NCBI RefSeq assembly: GCF_015278315.1
Contig: NZ_JADIJE010000001.1
Coordinates: forward strand, 492,566 to 556,565
Length of the DNA: 64,000 bases
From: Microbacterium ureisolvens
GTDB taxonomy: Bacteria; Actinomycetota; Actinomycetes; Actinomycetales; Microbacteriaceae
Reading direction: 5' to 3'
A program made the position numbers and the translations under genes. The notes beneath the pieces are model-generated. The model made no database searches, was not told the DNA's origin, and saw only the letters and a list, made by a program, of their open reading frames with translations. Position 1 is the stretch's first letter. Each line of letters begins with the position of its first letter. Below are positions 35,523 to 44,310 of this stretch, piece by piece.

Positions 35523-37022
35523 ATGGCAACCGGAACCCGCATGTCGGCGCGTGCGCTGCTGTCGATGACCGGCGACCTCGGAGCGGAGGCTGTCGCCTAC
35601 ACCGAACTCGCCGGCCGGATCCGGACCCTCATCTCCGACGGGCGCATCCCGGTGGACACGCGACTGCCCTCCGAGCGTGAACTCGCCTCCCTGGCCCGTC
35701 GCAGCAGGACGACGATCGTCGCCACCTACCAGGCACTGCGCGATTCCGGGCACCTCGTCAGCCGGCAGGGGTCGGGCAGTCGCGCCACGCTTCCGCACCT
35801 CGCCGACGTCTCCAAACGTCCGCCGCGGGCGGTGAACTTCGCCGGATCGATCCCGCCACCCGTGGACGGGCTGCGAGAGCTCATCGCTGAGACCACCGCC
35901 GACCTCCCCGACATCACCACCTTCCCGGGCTTCGACCTCGTCGGCCACGACGCGCTCCGTCATGCCCTGGCCGAGCGGTACACGCAGCGTGGGCTTCCGA
36001 CGTCCCGCGATCAGATCATCGTCACCACCGGTGGGCAGCACGCGATCGCCCTGACGGCGCACACCCTGGTGTCACGGGGCGACGTCGCGCTGGTCGAGTC
36101 CCCCACGTATCCGCACGCGTACGAAGCGCTCCAGCGGGCGGGCGCCCGCCTGGTCGCCTCCCCCGTCACCACCGACGGGTGGGACGTCGAGCATCTGCTC
36201 GCGACCATCCGCCGGACCCGCCCGGTCGTCGCCTACCTGATCCCCGACTTCCACAACCCCACCGGCGCCTCCATGGCGCCTGAGGACCGCGCCCGGCTGG
36301 TGCACACGGCCCGGGCGGCGGGGACGACGCTCGTCATCGACGAAGCCACCGTCGACCTCAACATCGACCGGCCCTGGGATGACGGCCCCTTCGCCCGCCA
36401 CGCCACCCGCGACGCATGGCCGGACGGCTCGGGCGTGATCACTCTCGGGTCGCTCTCCAAGAGCATCTGGAGTGGACTGCGGATCGGGTGGATCCGCGCC
36501 GACGAGGCCGTGGTCCGCCGCCTCGTGCAGGCACGCCCCGCCGGGGATCTCGGCACGCCGCCCATCGAGCAGCTCATCGGCGAGCGTGTCATCCGCCGTT
36601 TCGACGAGCTGATCCTCGGCCGGCAGCGGCTGCTGCACCAGCACCGCGCGGTGCTCAGCGAAGCCCTCACTCGCCGGCTGCCGCAGTGGACCACCCCGTG
36701 GCCGGACGGCGGCCTGTCGATGTGGGTGCGACTCGACCGCCCCGGCAGCTCCGCCCTCACCTCGATCTGCCGCGCCCGCGGCATGTCGCTCATCGCCGGG
36801 CCGAAGTTCTCGATCGACGGCTCCCTCGAACGACATCTCCGCATTCCGTTCACCTCGCCCGTCGAAGAGCTGGACGCAGGTGTCGCGCTCCTCGCCGAAG
36901 CCTGGGACCAGCGGTCCGCCGGGACTCCCGCCGCGATCGGGCGTGAGGCTGCCTCGGTGTTTCAGGAGGCGCCGTCGGCGGAGATCGCGCCGCAGCGGCT
37001 CAGTCGCGCGACGTCGCGTTGA
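35523..37022 (+). CDS. MocR-type GntR regulator with aminotransferase domain
   Basis: A 499-residue two-domain protein. Residues 25-90 form a GntR winged helix (RLPSERELASLARRSRTTIVATYQALRDSGHL). The rest is a fold-type I aminotransferase-like domain with DFHNPTGASM, IDEATVD and the PLP lysine in TLGSLSKSIWSG. Such proteins use PLP or amino compounds as effectors. The divergent dehydrogenase operon (122-base gap) is the likely target. Its last 23 bases overlap the 3' end of the convergent plsC gene. Confidence 0.9.
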   Translation: MATGTRMSARALLSMTGDLGAEAVAYTELAGRIRTLISDGRIPVDTRLPSERELASLARRSRTTIVATYQALRDSGHLVSRQGSGSRATLPHLADVSKRPPRAVNFAGSIPPPVDGLRELIAETTADLPDITTFPGFDLVGHDALRHALAERYTQRGLPTSRDQIIVTTGGQHAIALTAHTLVSRGDVALVESPTYPHAYEALQRAGARLVASPVTTDGWDVEHLLATIRRTRPVVAYLIPDFHNPTGASMAPEDRARLVHTARAAGTTLVIDEATVDLNIDRPWDDGPFARHATRDAWPDGSGVITLGSLSKSIWSGLRIGWIRADEAVVRRLVQARPAGDLGTPPIEQLIGERVIRRFDELILGRQRLLHQHRAVLSEALTRRLPQWTTPWPDGGLSMWVRLDRPGSSALTSICRARGMSLIAGPKFSIDGSLERHLRIPFTSPVEELDAGVALLAEAWDQRSAGTPAAIGREAASVFQEAPSAEIAPQRLSRATSR

Positions 37023-37710
37023 CGCTGCCGGAGCGCTCCTGTCGGCTCAGGCGGGCGATCGCGGCCATCATGCGCTCGGTGATCTCGCGTCGCGCCTTGC
37101 CGTCCGGCACGCCTTCGAGGTCGGCGAGGTCGAGCGGTTCGCCGAAGTGCACCTCGACGCGCGGCCTCCCCGGCAGCAGGTGGCTGAGCGGCTTGACGAT
37201 TCGGGTCCCGATGAGCCCGACGGGCACGACCGCGGCGCGGGTTTCGCGCGCCATCCACGCCGCGCCACCATGACCCTCGTGAAGCTTGCCGTCGCGCGAC
37301 CGGCTCCCTTCGGGGAACACGGCGAACACGCTCCCGGCTCGCAGGATGCTGCTGCCCGCGTCGAGCGCGGCGCGTGCGTCGCGACCGGTGGCGCGATACA
37401 CGGGCACACCGCCGATCGACGTGAAGAACCAGCGCTTGAAGCGGCCGGGCATGCCGGACCCCGTGAAGTACGCCGACTTGATGAGGAACTGCACGGGGCG
37501 GGTCGCGGATGTCGGGATGATGACGGTGTCGAGCGCCGCGAGGTGGTTGCTCGCCAGCAGCACCGGCCCGCGCTCAGGCACGTTTCCTCGGCCGACGATG
37601 CGCGGGCGGTACAGGAGCCAGAACAGCGGCCGCAGGACCGCCCGGCCCACGAAGTAGATGGCACCCGGCTGCGGGGCTGGGCGTGGGCTCGGTGGGGCGG
37701 ACGCTGTCAC
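37000..37710 (-). CDS. 1-acyl-sn-glycerol-3-phosphate acyltransferase-like (PlsC)
   Basis: A 236-residue membrane-associated acyltransferase. The active-site motif is SNHLAALDT (NHX4D), substrate binding is seen in GGVPVYR and FPEGSRSRDGKLHEGHGGAAW, and a hydrophobic N-terminal segment (AIYFVGRAVLRPLFWLL) anchors it. It would acylate lysophosphatidate in phospholipid synthesis. I chose the GTG at 37710 because longer readings run into the upstream gene. It is 44 bases after the SnoaL-like gene. Confidence 0.87.
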   Translation of the reverse strand: MTASAPPSPRPAPQPGAIYFVGRAVLRPLFWLLYRPRIVGRGNVPERGPVLLASNHLAALDTVIIPTSATRPVQFLIKSAYFTGSGMPGRFKRWFFTSIGGVPVYRATGRDARAALDAGSSILRAGSVFAVFPEGSRSRDGKLHEGHGGAAWMARETRAAVVPVGLIGTRIVKPLSHLLPGRPRVEVHFGEPLDLADLEGVPDGKARREITERMMAAIARLSRQERSGSVNATSRD

Positions 37711-37754
37711 CTCGCCACTGTAGCTGTCGTCGCTTTCGATCCCGATCCGACGGC

Positions 37755-38132
37755 TCAGCGCGCATCCGAAAGCGGGCCGGCGTGACCTGCGAGACATTCC
37801 CATCCTGCGGAGGTGCGCACCCAGGTCTGCGTGACCGGCATCCGGTTCCGCGTGCGGCCGTCAGACGTCGTCACGTCATCCACGACGGTGCAGGAGACGA
37901 CCGCGGTCCCGTCGACGACGACGACGTCCAGATCCTCCAGACCTTGCTGATGCCACCGCACCGCCCCGCCGGTGTTCGCCTCGATGTAGGCATCCCTGTC
38001 GAAGTGGTCACCGCGATGCGAGGTCCAATGGAAGTCGCGGTGCAGTAGCCGCGTGAGCGCAGCCGCGTCGCCGCGTGCGAGCGCCGCCGCACGGGCGTGG
38101 ACGGCGATCAGCACTTCCTCTTGCTCGCTCAC
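37755..38132 (-). CDS. SnoaL/NTF2-like DUF4440 protein
   Basis: A 125-residue single-domain cone-fold protein. LHRDFHWTSHRGDHFDRDAYI and VTQTWVRTSAGWECLAGHAGPL match DUF4440-type NTF2-like proteins, which bind small ligands or act as small isomerases. The start is GTG. It lies upstream of plsC on the same strand. The role is unknown. Confidence 0.8.
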   Translation of the reverse strand: MSEQEEVLIAVHARAAALARGDAAALTRLLHRDFHWTSHRGDHFDRDAYIEANTGGAVRWHQQGLEDLDVVVVDGTAVVSCTVVDDVTTSDGRTRNRMPVTQTWVRTSAGWECLAGHAGPLSDAR

Positions 38133-38287
38133 ACCAAGAGTGTGCCGCGATGTTCCTAGCGATCGCGAGCGCCGAGCACGAATGCGGTCACCCGTGTGCG
38201 AGAAGGGACGTGCTCGAGGCTGCCGCTGAGCACCTGCGCAACCGATCGGTGCCGACGTGAGGTCGATCGTGGGCGCCGGCGCGCCGG

Positions 38288-39181
38288 CTACGTCAGCACA
38301 TCGCGGGTCGTGAACCGCCAGATGGCGAGCGCTCCTGCGACGACGATCCAGATCGCCTGCAGGAGGGCGTTATCGAGGAACGAATCCCACGAGATCGGCG
38401 AGCGCAAGAGGTCTCCGAAGTCCAACCAGCGATCGGTGAACAGGTACGGGTGAAGCGCCGACAGCTGCGGGATCTGACCGACGATCTGCGCCGCGACAGC
38501 GAGGAACGCAGTGGCCGCCATGGCACCGACCGGCACCGTCGTGAGCGTCGAGAGCAGCACGCCGATCGCTGCGAGCCCCAGCATCGACACCGACACGTAG
38601 GCGACGACGGCAAGACACCGAGCCAGTCCCTCGGCGAGGCTCACCTGTGTTCCGCTCAGCAGGGTCAGCGGGCCGGCGCCGAAGAGGATCGCACCGACGA
38701 GCACGCCCATTGCGACCACAGCGAAGGTCGCCATCACGCAGAAGACACCGGCGACGACGTACTTGACGGCCAGGAGCGCTACGCGCCCCGACGGTGCGAC
38801 CAGGAGGTATCGAAGGGTGCCGAGACTCGCCTCGCCGGCGATCGAGTCGCCCGCGACGACACTGACAGAGAGGGGAAGGAAGAGCGGGATCGCGATCGTC
38901 AGCGCGGCGAGGCCGACGAAGACGCCGTTGTCGGTGATCTGATCGAGGAACGCGGGCCCGCGGCCGGCACGGGCGCCGCCCGCGATCCGCACCGCGACGC
39001 CGAGGAGCACTGGGATGAGGACCAGGGCCCCGAACATCATCCAGGTGCGGAGGCGGCGGAAATGCGTCGCCAGTTCACTTCCGAGAAGGCCCGGGATGCC
39101 GCTCCCGCGCCCGGCGGCGCCCGGGGCCGAGGCCGACGGCAGGGCGTCGGTCGGGCGAGAGGCGGCATCACGCGACGACAT
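38288..39181 (-). CDS. ABC-2 type exporter permease
   Basis: A 297-residue membrane protein with about six hydrophobic segments (starting around residues 45, 85, 130, 165, 205 and 270). GDSIAGEASLGTLRYLLVAPSGR is the conserved ABC-2 loop that contacts the ATPase. It overlaps the ATP-binding gene by 14 bases. It exports an unknown substrate; multidrug or lipid-related export is common for this type. A charged, Ala/Pro-rich N-terminus of about 35 residues precedes the first helix. Confidence 0.88.
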   Translation of the reverse strand: MSSRDAASRPTDALPSASAPGAAGRGSGIPGLLGSELATHFRRLRTWMMFGALVLIPVLLGVAVRIAGGARAGRGPAFLDQITDNGVFVGLAALTIAIPLFLPLSVSVVAGDSIAGEASLGTLRYLLVAPSGRVALLAVKYVVAGVFCVMATFAVVAMGVLVGAILFGAGPLTLLSGTQVSLAEGLARCLAVVAYVSVSMLGLAAIGVLLSTLTTVPVGAMAATAFLAVAAQIVGQIPQLSALHPYLFTDRWLDFGDLLRSPISWDSFLDNALLQAIWIVVAGALAIWRFTTRDVLT

Positions 39182-40109
39182 CGAAGCCCTGCCCCGTCAG
39201 CTCGACGAATCTGTCCTCGAGGCTGGTCCGCTCGACCGTCACCCCGCGCACTCGAACGTCGGCGCGCACGAGCGCCGCCACGATGTCTTCCGGCTCGGGC
39301 CCGTGCGAGCTGAGCGTTCCCACGAGCGTGAAGGGTGCGGCATCCGTCGTCTGAATCCCCGCGCTCTCCAGCACTTCTCTCGCCCGCGCGACATCAGGAG
39401 TCTGCAGCCGGAGGCGGCCCGTGCCGTCACCCCGGCGCAGCTCGTCGAGCGTTCCCGATGCGACGAGCCGCCCGGCACTCATGATCCCGACGTGTGTGCA
39501 CACCTGCTCGACCTCGGCGAGCAGGTGGCTCGAGACGAACACGGTCGCTCCCTCGCCGGCGAGGGAGCGGATGAGTCCGCGCACCTCGCGGGTCCCCTGC
39601 GGGTCCAGCCCGTTCGTCGGCTCGTCCAGCACGAGCAGCTCGCGGGGAGTGAGCAGTGCGTTGGCGATGCCGAGGCGCTGCTTCATGCCCAGCGAATACG
39701 CGTGCACTCTCTTGTCGGCCGCGGTGGTGAGCCCGACGCGCTCGAGTGCATCGTCGACGCGTCGCCGGCGAGTGGAAGTTGCCGTGTGCCGGCCCGCCGC
39801 GTCGAATCGGTGCAGGTTCTGCCTGCCGGTGAGGAACGGTGCGAACGCCGGCCCCTCGACGAGTGCGCCCACCCTCGGCAGAACGGTGTGAAGCGCGTCT
39901 GGCACGGGTCGCCCGAGGACGCGAGCCTCCCCCATCGTCGGGCGAACCAGGCCGAGAAGCATCCGGATCGTCGTGGTCTTGCCCGACCCGTTCGGCCCGA
40001 GGAACCCGAAGACCGCGCCGTGCGGCACGTCGAGCGCGACGTCATCCACGGCCGTCTGCACGCCGAACCGCTTGGTCAGACCGGAGGTCTGGATGGCGAG
40101 GTCGGTCAC
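39168..40109 (-). CDS. ABC exporter ATP-binding subunit
   Basis: A 313-residue ATPase of the drug-exporter (CcmA/DrrA-like) class. Walker A is GPNGSGKTTTI, the signature is YSLGMKQRLGIANALL, Walker B is ELLVLDEPTNGLDPQG, and the H-loop is FVSSHLL. A C-terminal domain of about 90 residues typical of this class follows. It partners the ABC-2 permease. The GTG at 40109 lies 7 bases after the stop of the LolA-like gene; an in-frame ATG at 40163 would overlap that gene. Confidence 0.9.
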   Translation of the reverse strand: MTDLAIQTSGLTKRFGVQTAVDDVALDVPHGAVFGFLGPNGSGKTTTIRMLLGLVRPTMGEARVLGRPVPDALHTVLPRVGALVEGPAFAPFLTGRQNLHRFDAAGRHTATSTRRRRVDDALERVGLTTAADKRVHAYSLGMKQRLGIANALLTPRELLVLDEPTNGLDPQGTREVRGLIRSLAGEGATVFVSSHLLAEVEQVCTHVGIMSAGRLVASGTLDELRRGDGTGRLRLQTPDVARAREVLESAGIQTTDAAPFTLVGTLSSHGPEPEDIVAALVRADVRVRGVTVERTSLEDRFVELTGQGFDVVA

Positions 40110-40116
40110 TGCGGGC

Positions 40117-41247
40117 TCAGTCGCCGGCCGCAACCCGTGCGAGGTGATCGGCGCTGACAGCACCCGCGAAGACGCGTCCGTCGTCCGCGAAGTACACCGT
40201 CACCAGCGCCGTCTCGAGAACGCGTCCACCCGCTGCCGGCTGCGTCAGGCTCTCGAGCGTCGCCGCATCAGGGCCGCCGTCATCCCATGCGTGCGTGGCG
40301 GTCTGGGGCAGCTCGACCACGGCCGTCCAGCCTTCGCCATGCACGACCGGATGCACGGCATCCGTCCCGGTCCCGCTCTGGCCGGCGTCGGGCCTTGCCG
40401 CGTGCTCACGGTCCGGCGCGGAGACCGTCTCGTCCTCGACGGCGTAACCCGACGCGGGAGTGTACGTGAGCGTCGCCGGGTCGGGAGTGGAGAACGAGAT
40501 GTCCGTGAACGAGAGGTCGAACGCGGGTTGGTCGGCACCGCGCGCGGTGACGGATGCCGCGACCGCAGCGCCCGTCTCGCCGTCGATCGCGAACCGCACC
40601 TCCCCGACGAGACTGGCGGTGTCGTTCGGGACGAGCACCAGTTCGTACACGTCGCGTCCGGCGACGCGCCCGTCGGTGCCCACCGAGATCTCGGTGGACT
40701 CGCCGAGAGTCGCGAGAGCTTCGTCGAGCATCTGCTGCGGGGTCGTCACCGTCGCGTCAGGCCGATGCTCCGCGGAGCCGATGTCACCGTCCACTGTGTA
40801 GTGCGTCGCACTCTTGGTCTCGGAGTCGACGAACCAGCCCTCCCCGGCCGCCCGATCGACATACACGTCGCGCTCGGCGAGGCGATCGAGCACCTGCAGT
40901 CGCGCCCTGTCGCCATCGAGGTACACGTTGGCCGTGTGCGAACCGGTCAGCAGGTCGATGGCGTCGGAGATTCCCGCGCGTGAATCGTCGCCACCGGAGC
41001 CGCCGGTGAAGCTCGAGAGGTCAGGAAGGCCCAGATCAGACGTCTGCTCGATCGTTCCCGTCATCGCGGTGACCTCACTCGCGGCGGCGAACTCGAGTAG
41101 CTCGGCGGGGGTCTTGTCGGGAAGATCCACTCGGGCATCGGCAGCGGACGGGATGACCACGGCCGCGGCGACGGCCGCGACCAGGACGAATGCGCCGGTG
41201 ATCGAGAGCCAACGGGCAGGTGACCGGCGCCGATGCCGCCTCTCCAT
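40117..41247 (-). CDS. Exported LolA-like protein with one N-terminal anchor
   Basis: A 376-residue protein. A basic start (MERRHRRRSPARW) leads into one hydrophobic segment (about residues 15-38), so it is secreted or membrane-anchored. The extracellular part has the LolA/LppX-type pattern: an N-terminal DKTPAELLEFAAAS, then repeated beta strands (ANVYLDGDRARLQV, VYVDRAAGEGWFVDS, YELVLVPNDTASLVG). Such proteins carry lipids or sense the envelope. It is the first gene of an operon with the ABC-2 exporter, which suggests cooperation in envelope export. Confidence 0.82.
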   Translation of the reverse strand: MERRHRRRSPARWLSITGAFVLVAAVAAAVVIPSAADARVDLPDKTPAELLEFAAASEVTAMTGTIEQTSDLGLPDLSSFTGGSGGDDSRAGISDAIDLLTGSHTANVYLDGDRARLQVLDRLAERDVYVDRAAGEGWFVDSETKSATHYTVDGDIGSAEHRPDATVTTPQQMLDEALATLGESTEISVGTDGRVAGRDVYELVLVPNDTASLVGEVRFAIDGETGAAVAASVTARGADQPAFDLSFTDISFSTPDPATLTYTPASGYAVEDETVSAPDREHAARPDAGQSGTGTDAVHPVVHGEGWTAVVELPQTATHAWDDGGPDAATLESLTQPAAGGRVLETALVTVYFADDGRVFAGAVSADHLARVAAGD

Positions 41248-41406
41248 GGGGAAAATGCTACGCCTGGGCGCAGACGCGCGGGCTGGGAGATGGGTAGGAG
41301 AATGCGGGCGGTTGGCCGCGGGCCGCGGGCGGTGGTGCGTCGGGCGGACCTGCATCATGTGCCATGTTCGCGGGACGCTGTCGGTGCCAGGGACTACCGT
41401 TCGAGA

Positions 41407-41979
41407 ATGGTCGCCGTCTCTGCCAAGCCCGAGTTGCGCGTCGACACGATCGAGGAATGGGAGCGCTGGCTGGAGTCCGATCCCGGTCCCGAGGGAGTGA
41501 GGCTGCGCGTCCGCAAGGCGTCGTCGAGCCGGCCGGGCATCACCTACGCCGAGGCGTTGGATGTCGCGCTGTGCTTCGGCTGGATCGACGGGCAGAAGCA
41601 GTCGTTGGACGCGGACTACTTTCTGCAGGTGTTCACCCCGCGCCGACCGCGTGGACTGTGGTCGAAGGTGAACATCGAGCACACCGCCCGTCTGATCGAG
41701 GAGGGCCGCATGCGGCCCGCCGGCCAGCTCGAGATCGACCGCGCCAAGGCAGACGGACGGTGGGACGCCGCATATCGTCAGCGCGACGGGGAGATCCCCG
41801 CCGAGCTCAAGGCGGCACTCGACGCAGAGCCGGCGATCGCGGCCGCATTCTCAGCACTGTCGGCGCAGAATCGCTTCGCGATGGCGTTCCGCGTGAGCAG
41901 CCTGAAGCGGCCAGAGTCGCGCGCCGCCCGGGTCGCCCAATACGTCGCCATGCTCGAGCGCGGCGAGACGATTCACTGA
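41407..41979 (+). CDS. YdeI/OmpD-associated family protein
   Basis: A 190-residue soluble protein of the YdeI (bacteriocin-protection) family. LRVRKASSSRPGITYAEALDVALCFGWIDGQKQSLD and TPRRPRGLWSKVNIEHTARL are typical blocks. The exact biochemical role of the family is unclear. It starts at ATG 41407 and is divergent from the LolA-like gene. A GC-rich hairpin follows its stop. Confidence 0.87.
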   Translation: MVAVSAKPELRVDTIEEWERWLESDPGPEGVRLRVRKASSSRPGITYAEALDVALCFGWIDGQKQSLDADYFLQVFTPRRPRGLWSKVNIEHTARLIEEGRMRPAGQLEIDRAKADGRWDAAYRQRDGEIPAELKAALDAEPAIAAAFSALSAQNRFAMAFRVSSLKRPESRAARVAQYVAMLERGETIH

Positions 41980-41986
41980 GTCGTCG

Positions 41987-42005
41987 CGGCGGCGGAGCGC
42001 CGCCG
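41987..42005 (+). terminator. GC-rich hairpin after the YdeI gene
   Basis: CGGCGGCG-GAG-CGCCGCCG, a perfect 8-bp stem starting 8 bases after the stop. No T-run follows, so termination would be weak or Rho-assisted. Confidence 0.45.
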
Positions 42006-42199
42006 ATGCGGCACCATGTGGCTCACCGCGGTCGACGGCCGGATCGACCGGTTGCACCGTCCTTGAGGAACCGACGGGGTCGGGTCTTGTCGAAGCCGAC
42101 CGCGTCCCGGCGGCACGACGCACCCAGCCGGTGCGTACGAGAGGAAATCCACCTCGCGGGGGAGGCTCGCCGCCGTGTGAGACCCGTACCATCCGGAGC

Positions 42200-42370
42200 A
42201 TGAGCGATCGCGTTTTCAAGCCAGGCGACGACGTCTTCACAACCAACGCGCGAGGCACGGTCATCGATGTGCGGGCCACACCGTCAGGCAAGTGGATCTT
42301 CGGGGTCGAAGACGCGACCGGAGAGGTGAGCTACTTCACCAAGGGCGCCCTCCGGCTCGCCGACGGATGA
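42200..42370 (+). CDS. Small hypothetical protein (56 aa)
   Basis: A 56-residue protein with a short beta-rich, KOW/SH3-like pattern: FKPGDDVFTTNARGTVIDVR then GKWIFGVEDATGEVSYF. The ATG follows CCGGAGC. It could be a stand-alone stress or nucleic-acid-binding module; the function is unknown. Codon use matches its neighbours and the start is well formed, so it is likely real. Confidence 0.6.
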   Translation: MSDRVFKPGDDVFTTNARGTVIDVRATPSGKWIFGVEDATGEVSYFTKGALRLADG

Positions 42371-42554
42371 CGCCCGACAGGCGACTTGCCGACCGACCGG
42401 CTTCGAGGAAGATGCCGGACAGATGGTGCACGACGTTTCCGTAGGCCGCGGGAGGGGCAGCGACTACAAGGGTCGGACAGGCAAGTCAACCCGCTGACGG
42501 TGGATCGCGGTAACGGGTCAGAGTCATCCTCGAGAGAACGTAGAGGAGGACGCG

Positions 42555-42743
42555 ATGTCCACCAATCAACCGATCGACCCCGATACCGGCCAGCCGGTCG
42601 AGCCGACCATCGAAGAGGAGAGGGCACCTCGGAACGGCGACGCATCGCGTGACGGTGATGCCACCCTGGACCGTAGCGACGACGACCTCATCATGGATGA
42701 AGTGTTGATCGAAGACGACCCCGGGTCATCGTCGGATCGTTAG
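42555..42743 (+). CDS. Small acidic hypothetical protein (62 aa)
   Basis: A 62-residue, strongly acidic, probably unstructured protein (ending LIMDEVLIEDDPGSSSDR). A good GAGGAGG site stands before the ATG. It has no recognisable domain. It lies just before the GCS2-like ligase gene. The 184 bases between this and the preceding small gene show nothing else. Confidence 0.55.
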   Translation: MSTNQPIDPDTGQPVEPTIEEERAPRNGDASRDGDATLDRSDDDLIMDEVLIEDDPGSSSDR

Positions 42744-42811
42744 GTCACCACATTCTGGGCGGAGAGTCTTCCGGCATTCCGGCCCCCCGAAGCGTGGTCT
42801 ATCGTGCCGTC

Positions 42812-44275
42812 ATGGGAGAAGACGTCCCGGCCCGCGAGTTCACACGCGCCGATCGAACCCGCCATCGCGAGAAGGTCCGGCGCAACCTCGATGTGTTCGC
42901 GCGGATGCTGCGCGAGGCCCACTTCGACACGGATGATCCCCTGACGGGCCTGGAAGTGGAGCTCAACCTCATCGACGAGCTGGGCGACCCGGCACTGCGC
43001 AACAGCGAAGCGCTGCAGGCGATCGCCGATCCGGCGTTCCAGACCGAGCTGGGGCAGTTCAATATCGAGATCAACGTGCCGCCTGCGCGCTTGCGGGACG
43101 GTGGGCTCTCGACGTTCGAGGAGAGCCTGCGGGAGAGCCTGAACAAGGCGGAGGAACGCGCATCGACCGTCGGCGCCCACCAGGTGATGATCGGCATACT
43201 GCCCACCCTCACCGAGAAGCACCTGAGCCCGAGCACGCTCAGCTCCAATCCGCGGTATCGACTGCTCAATGAGCAGATCCTCGATGCGCGCGGCGAAGAC
43301 ATCGTCATCTCGATCGCCGGGCGCGATCGGTTGAAGACGACCGCCGACTCGATCGTGCCCGAGGCGGCGTGCACGAGCACCCAGTTCCACGTGCAGACGT
43401 CGCCCGCGATGTTTGCGGCGTACTGGAACGCTTCGCAGGCGATTGCGGGTGTGCAGCTGGCGGTGTCGGCGAACTCGCCGTATCTGCTGGGGCGCCGGCT
43501 GTGGCGCGAGACGCGCATCCCGCTGTTCGAGCAGGCGACGGACACGCGCAGTGAGGAGCTGAAGGCCCAGGGCGTGCGTCCGCGGGTGTGGTTCGGCGAG
43601 CGGTGGATCACGTCCGTGTTCGACCTGTTCGAGGAGAACGTCCGATTCTTTCCGGCGTTGCTGCCGATCGTCGAGGATGAAGACCCGTTGCAGGTGTTCG
43701 AGTCGGGAGGCACACCCCAGCTCCACGAGCTCCGTCTTCACAACGGCACGATCTACCGCTGGAACCGGCCCGTGTACGACATCTTTCAGGGCGTGCCTCA
43801 TCTGCGGGTGGAGAATCGGTTGCTCGCGGCCGGTCCGACCGTCGCAGACATGCTGGCGAACGCTGCGTTCTACTTCGGGCTGGTGCGCTCGCTGGCTGAG
43901 AGCGCTCGTCCGCTGTGGTCTCAGATGTCGTTCGCGACCGCCGAAGAGAACTTCCATGCCGCCGCGCGTCACGGCATCGACGCCCAGATCTACTGGCCTG
44001 GCGTCGGGCAAGTGCCCGCGACCGAGGTGATCCTGCGGAAACTGCTGCCGCTCGCCCATGCGGGTCTCGAGGCATGGGGTGTCGGGACGGCGGAACGCGA
44101 CCGTCTGCTGGGCATCATCGAGCAACGGTGCCTGACCGGCGTCACCGGAGCCGAGTGGTTCGTCAGCCGGATGGAACGCCGCTCGCGCATGGAACGCTAC
44201 GACGCCCTCAGAGCCACCCTGCTGGAATACCAGGCGGCGATGCACTCGAACGAGCCGGTGCACACCTGGGACTGA
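42812..44275 (+). CDS. Glutamate-cysteine ligase family (GCS2-like) protein
   Basis: A 487-residue enzyme of the GCS2 superfamily (carboxylate-amine ligase). Marks are GLEVELNLIDELG near residue 45, FNIEINVPPARL near 85, and TSTQFHVQTSP near 190, the positions of Mg-ATP ligands. It probably forms a gamma-glutamyl-type amide bond with ATP. Actinobacteria make mycothiol rather than glutathione, so the true substrate is open (for example ergothioneine-like or a peptide side product). A GTG at 42794 is an alternative start. Confidence 0.82.
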   Translation: MGEDVPAREFTRADRTRHREKVRRNLDVFARMLREAHFDTDDPLTGLEVELNLIDELGDPALRNSEALQAIADPAFQTELGQFNIEINVPPARLRDGGLSTFEESLRESLNKAEERASTVGAHQVMIGILPTLTEKHLSPSTLSSNPRYRLLNEQILDARGEDIVISIAGRDRLKTTADSIVPEAACTSTQFHVQTSPAMFAAYWNASQAIAGVQLAVSANSPYLLGRRLWRETRIPLFEQATDTRSEELKAQGVRPRVWFGERWITSVFDLFEENVRFFPALLPIVEDEDPLQVFESGGTPQLHELRLHNGTIYRWNRPVYDIFQGVPHLRVENRLLAAGPTVADMLANAAFYFGLVRSLAESARPLWSQMSFATAEENFHAAARHGIDAQIYWPGVGQVPATEVILRKLLPLAHAGLEAWGVGTAERDRLLGIIEQRCLTGVTGAEWFVSRMERRSRMERYDALRATLLEYQAAMHSNEPVHTWD

Positions 44276-44310
44276 CCCGGGTCATCGGGAAGTCGAGTGA
44301 GTCACCCGCT

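Noticed and set aside
36990..37030. The 23-base overlap of the mocR and plsC 3' ends as a regulatory antisense arrangement
   Set aside because: Convergent tail overlaps of this size are common in compact actinobacterial genomes and need no special explanation.
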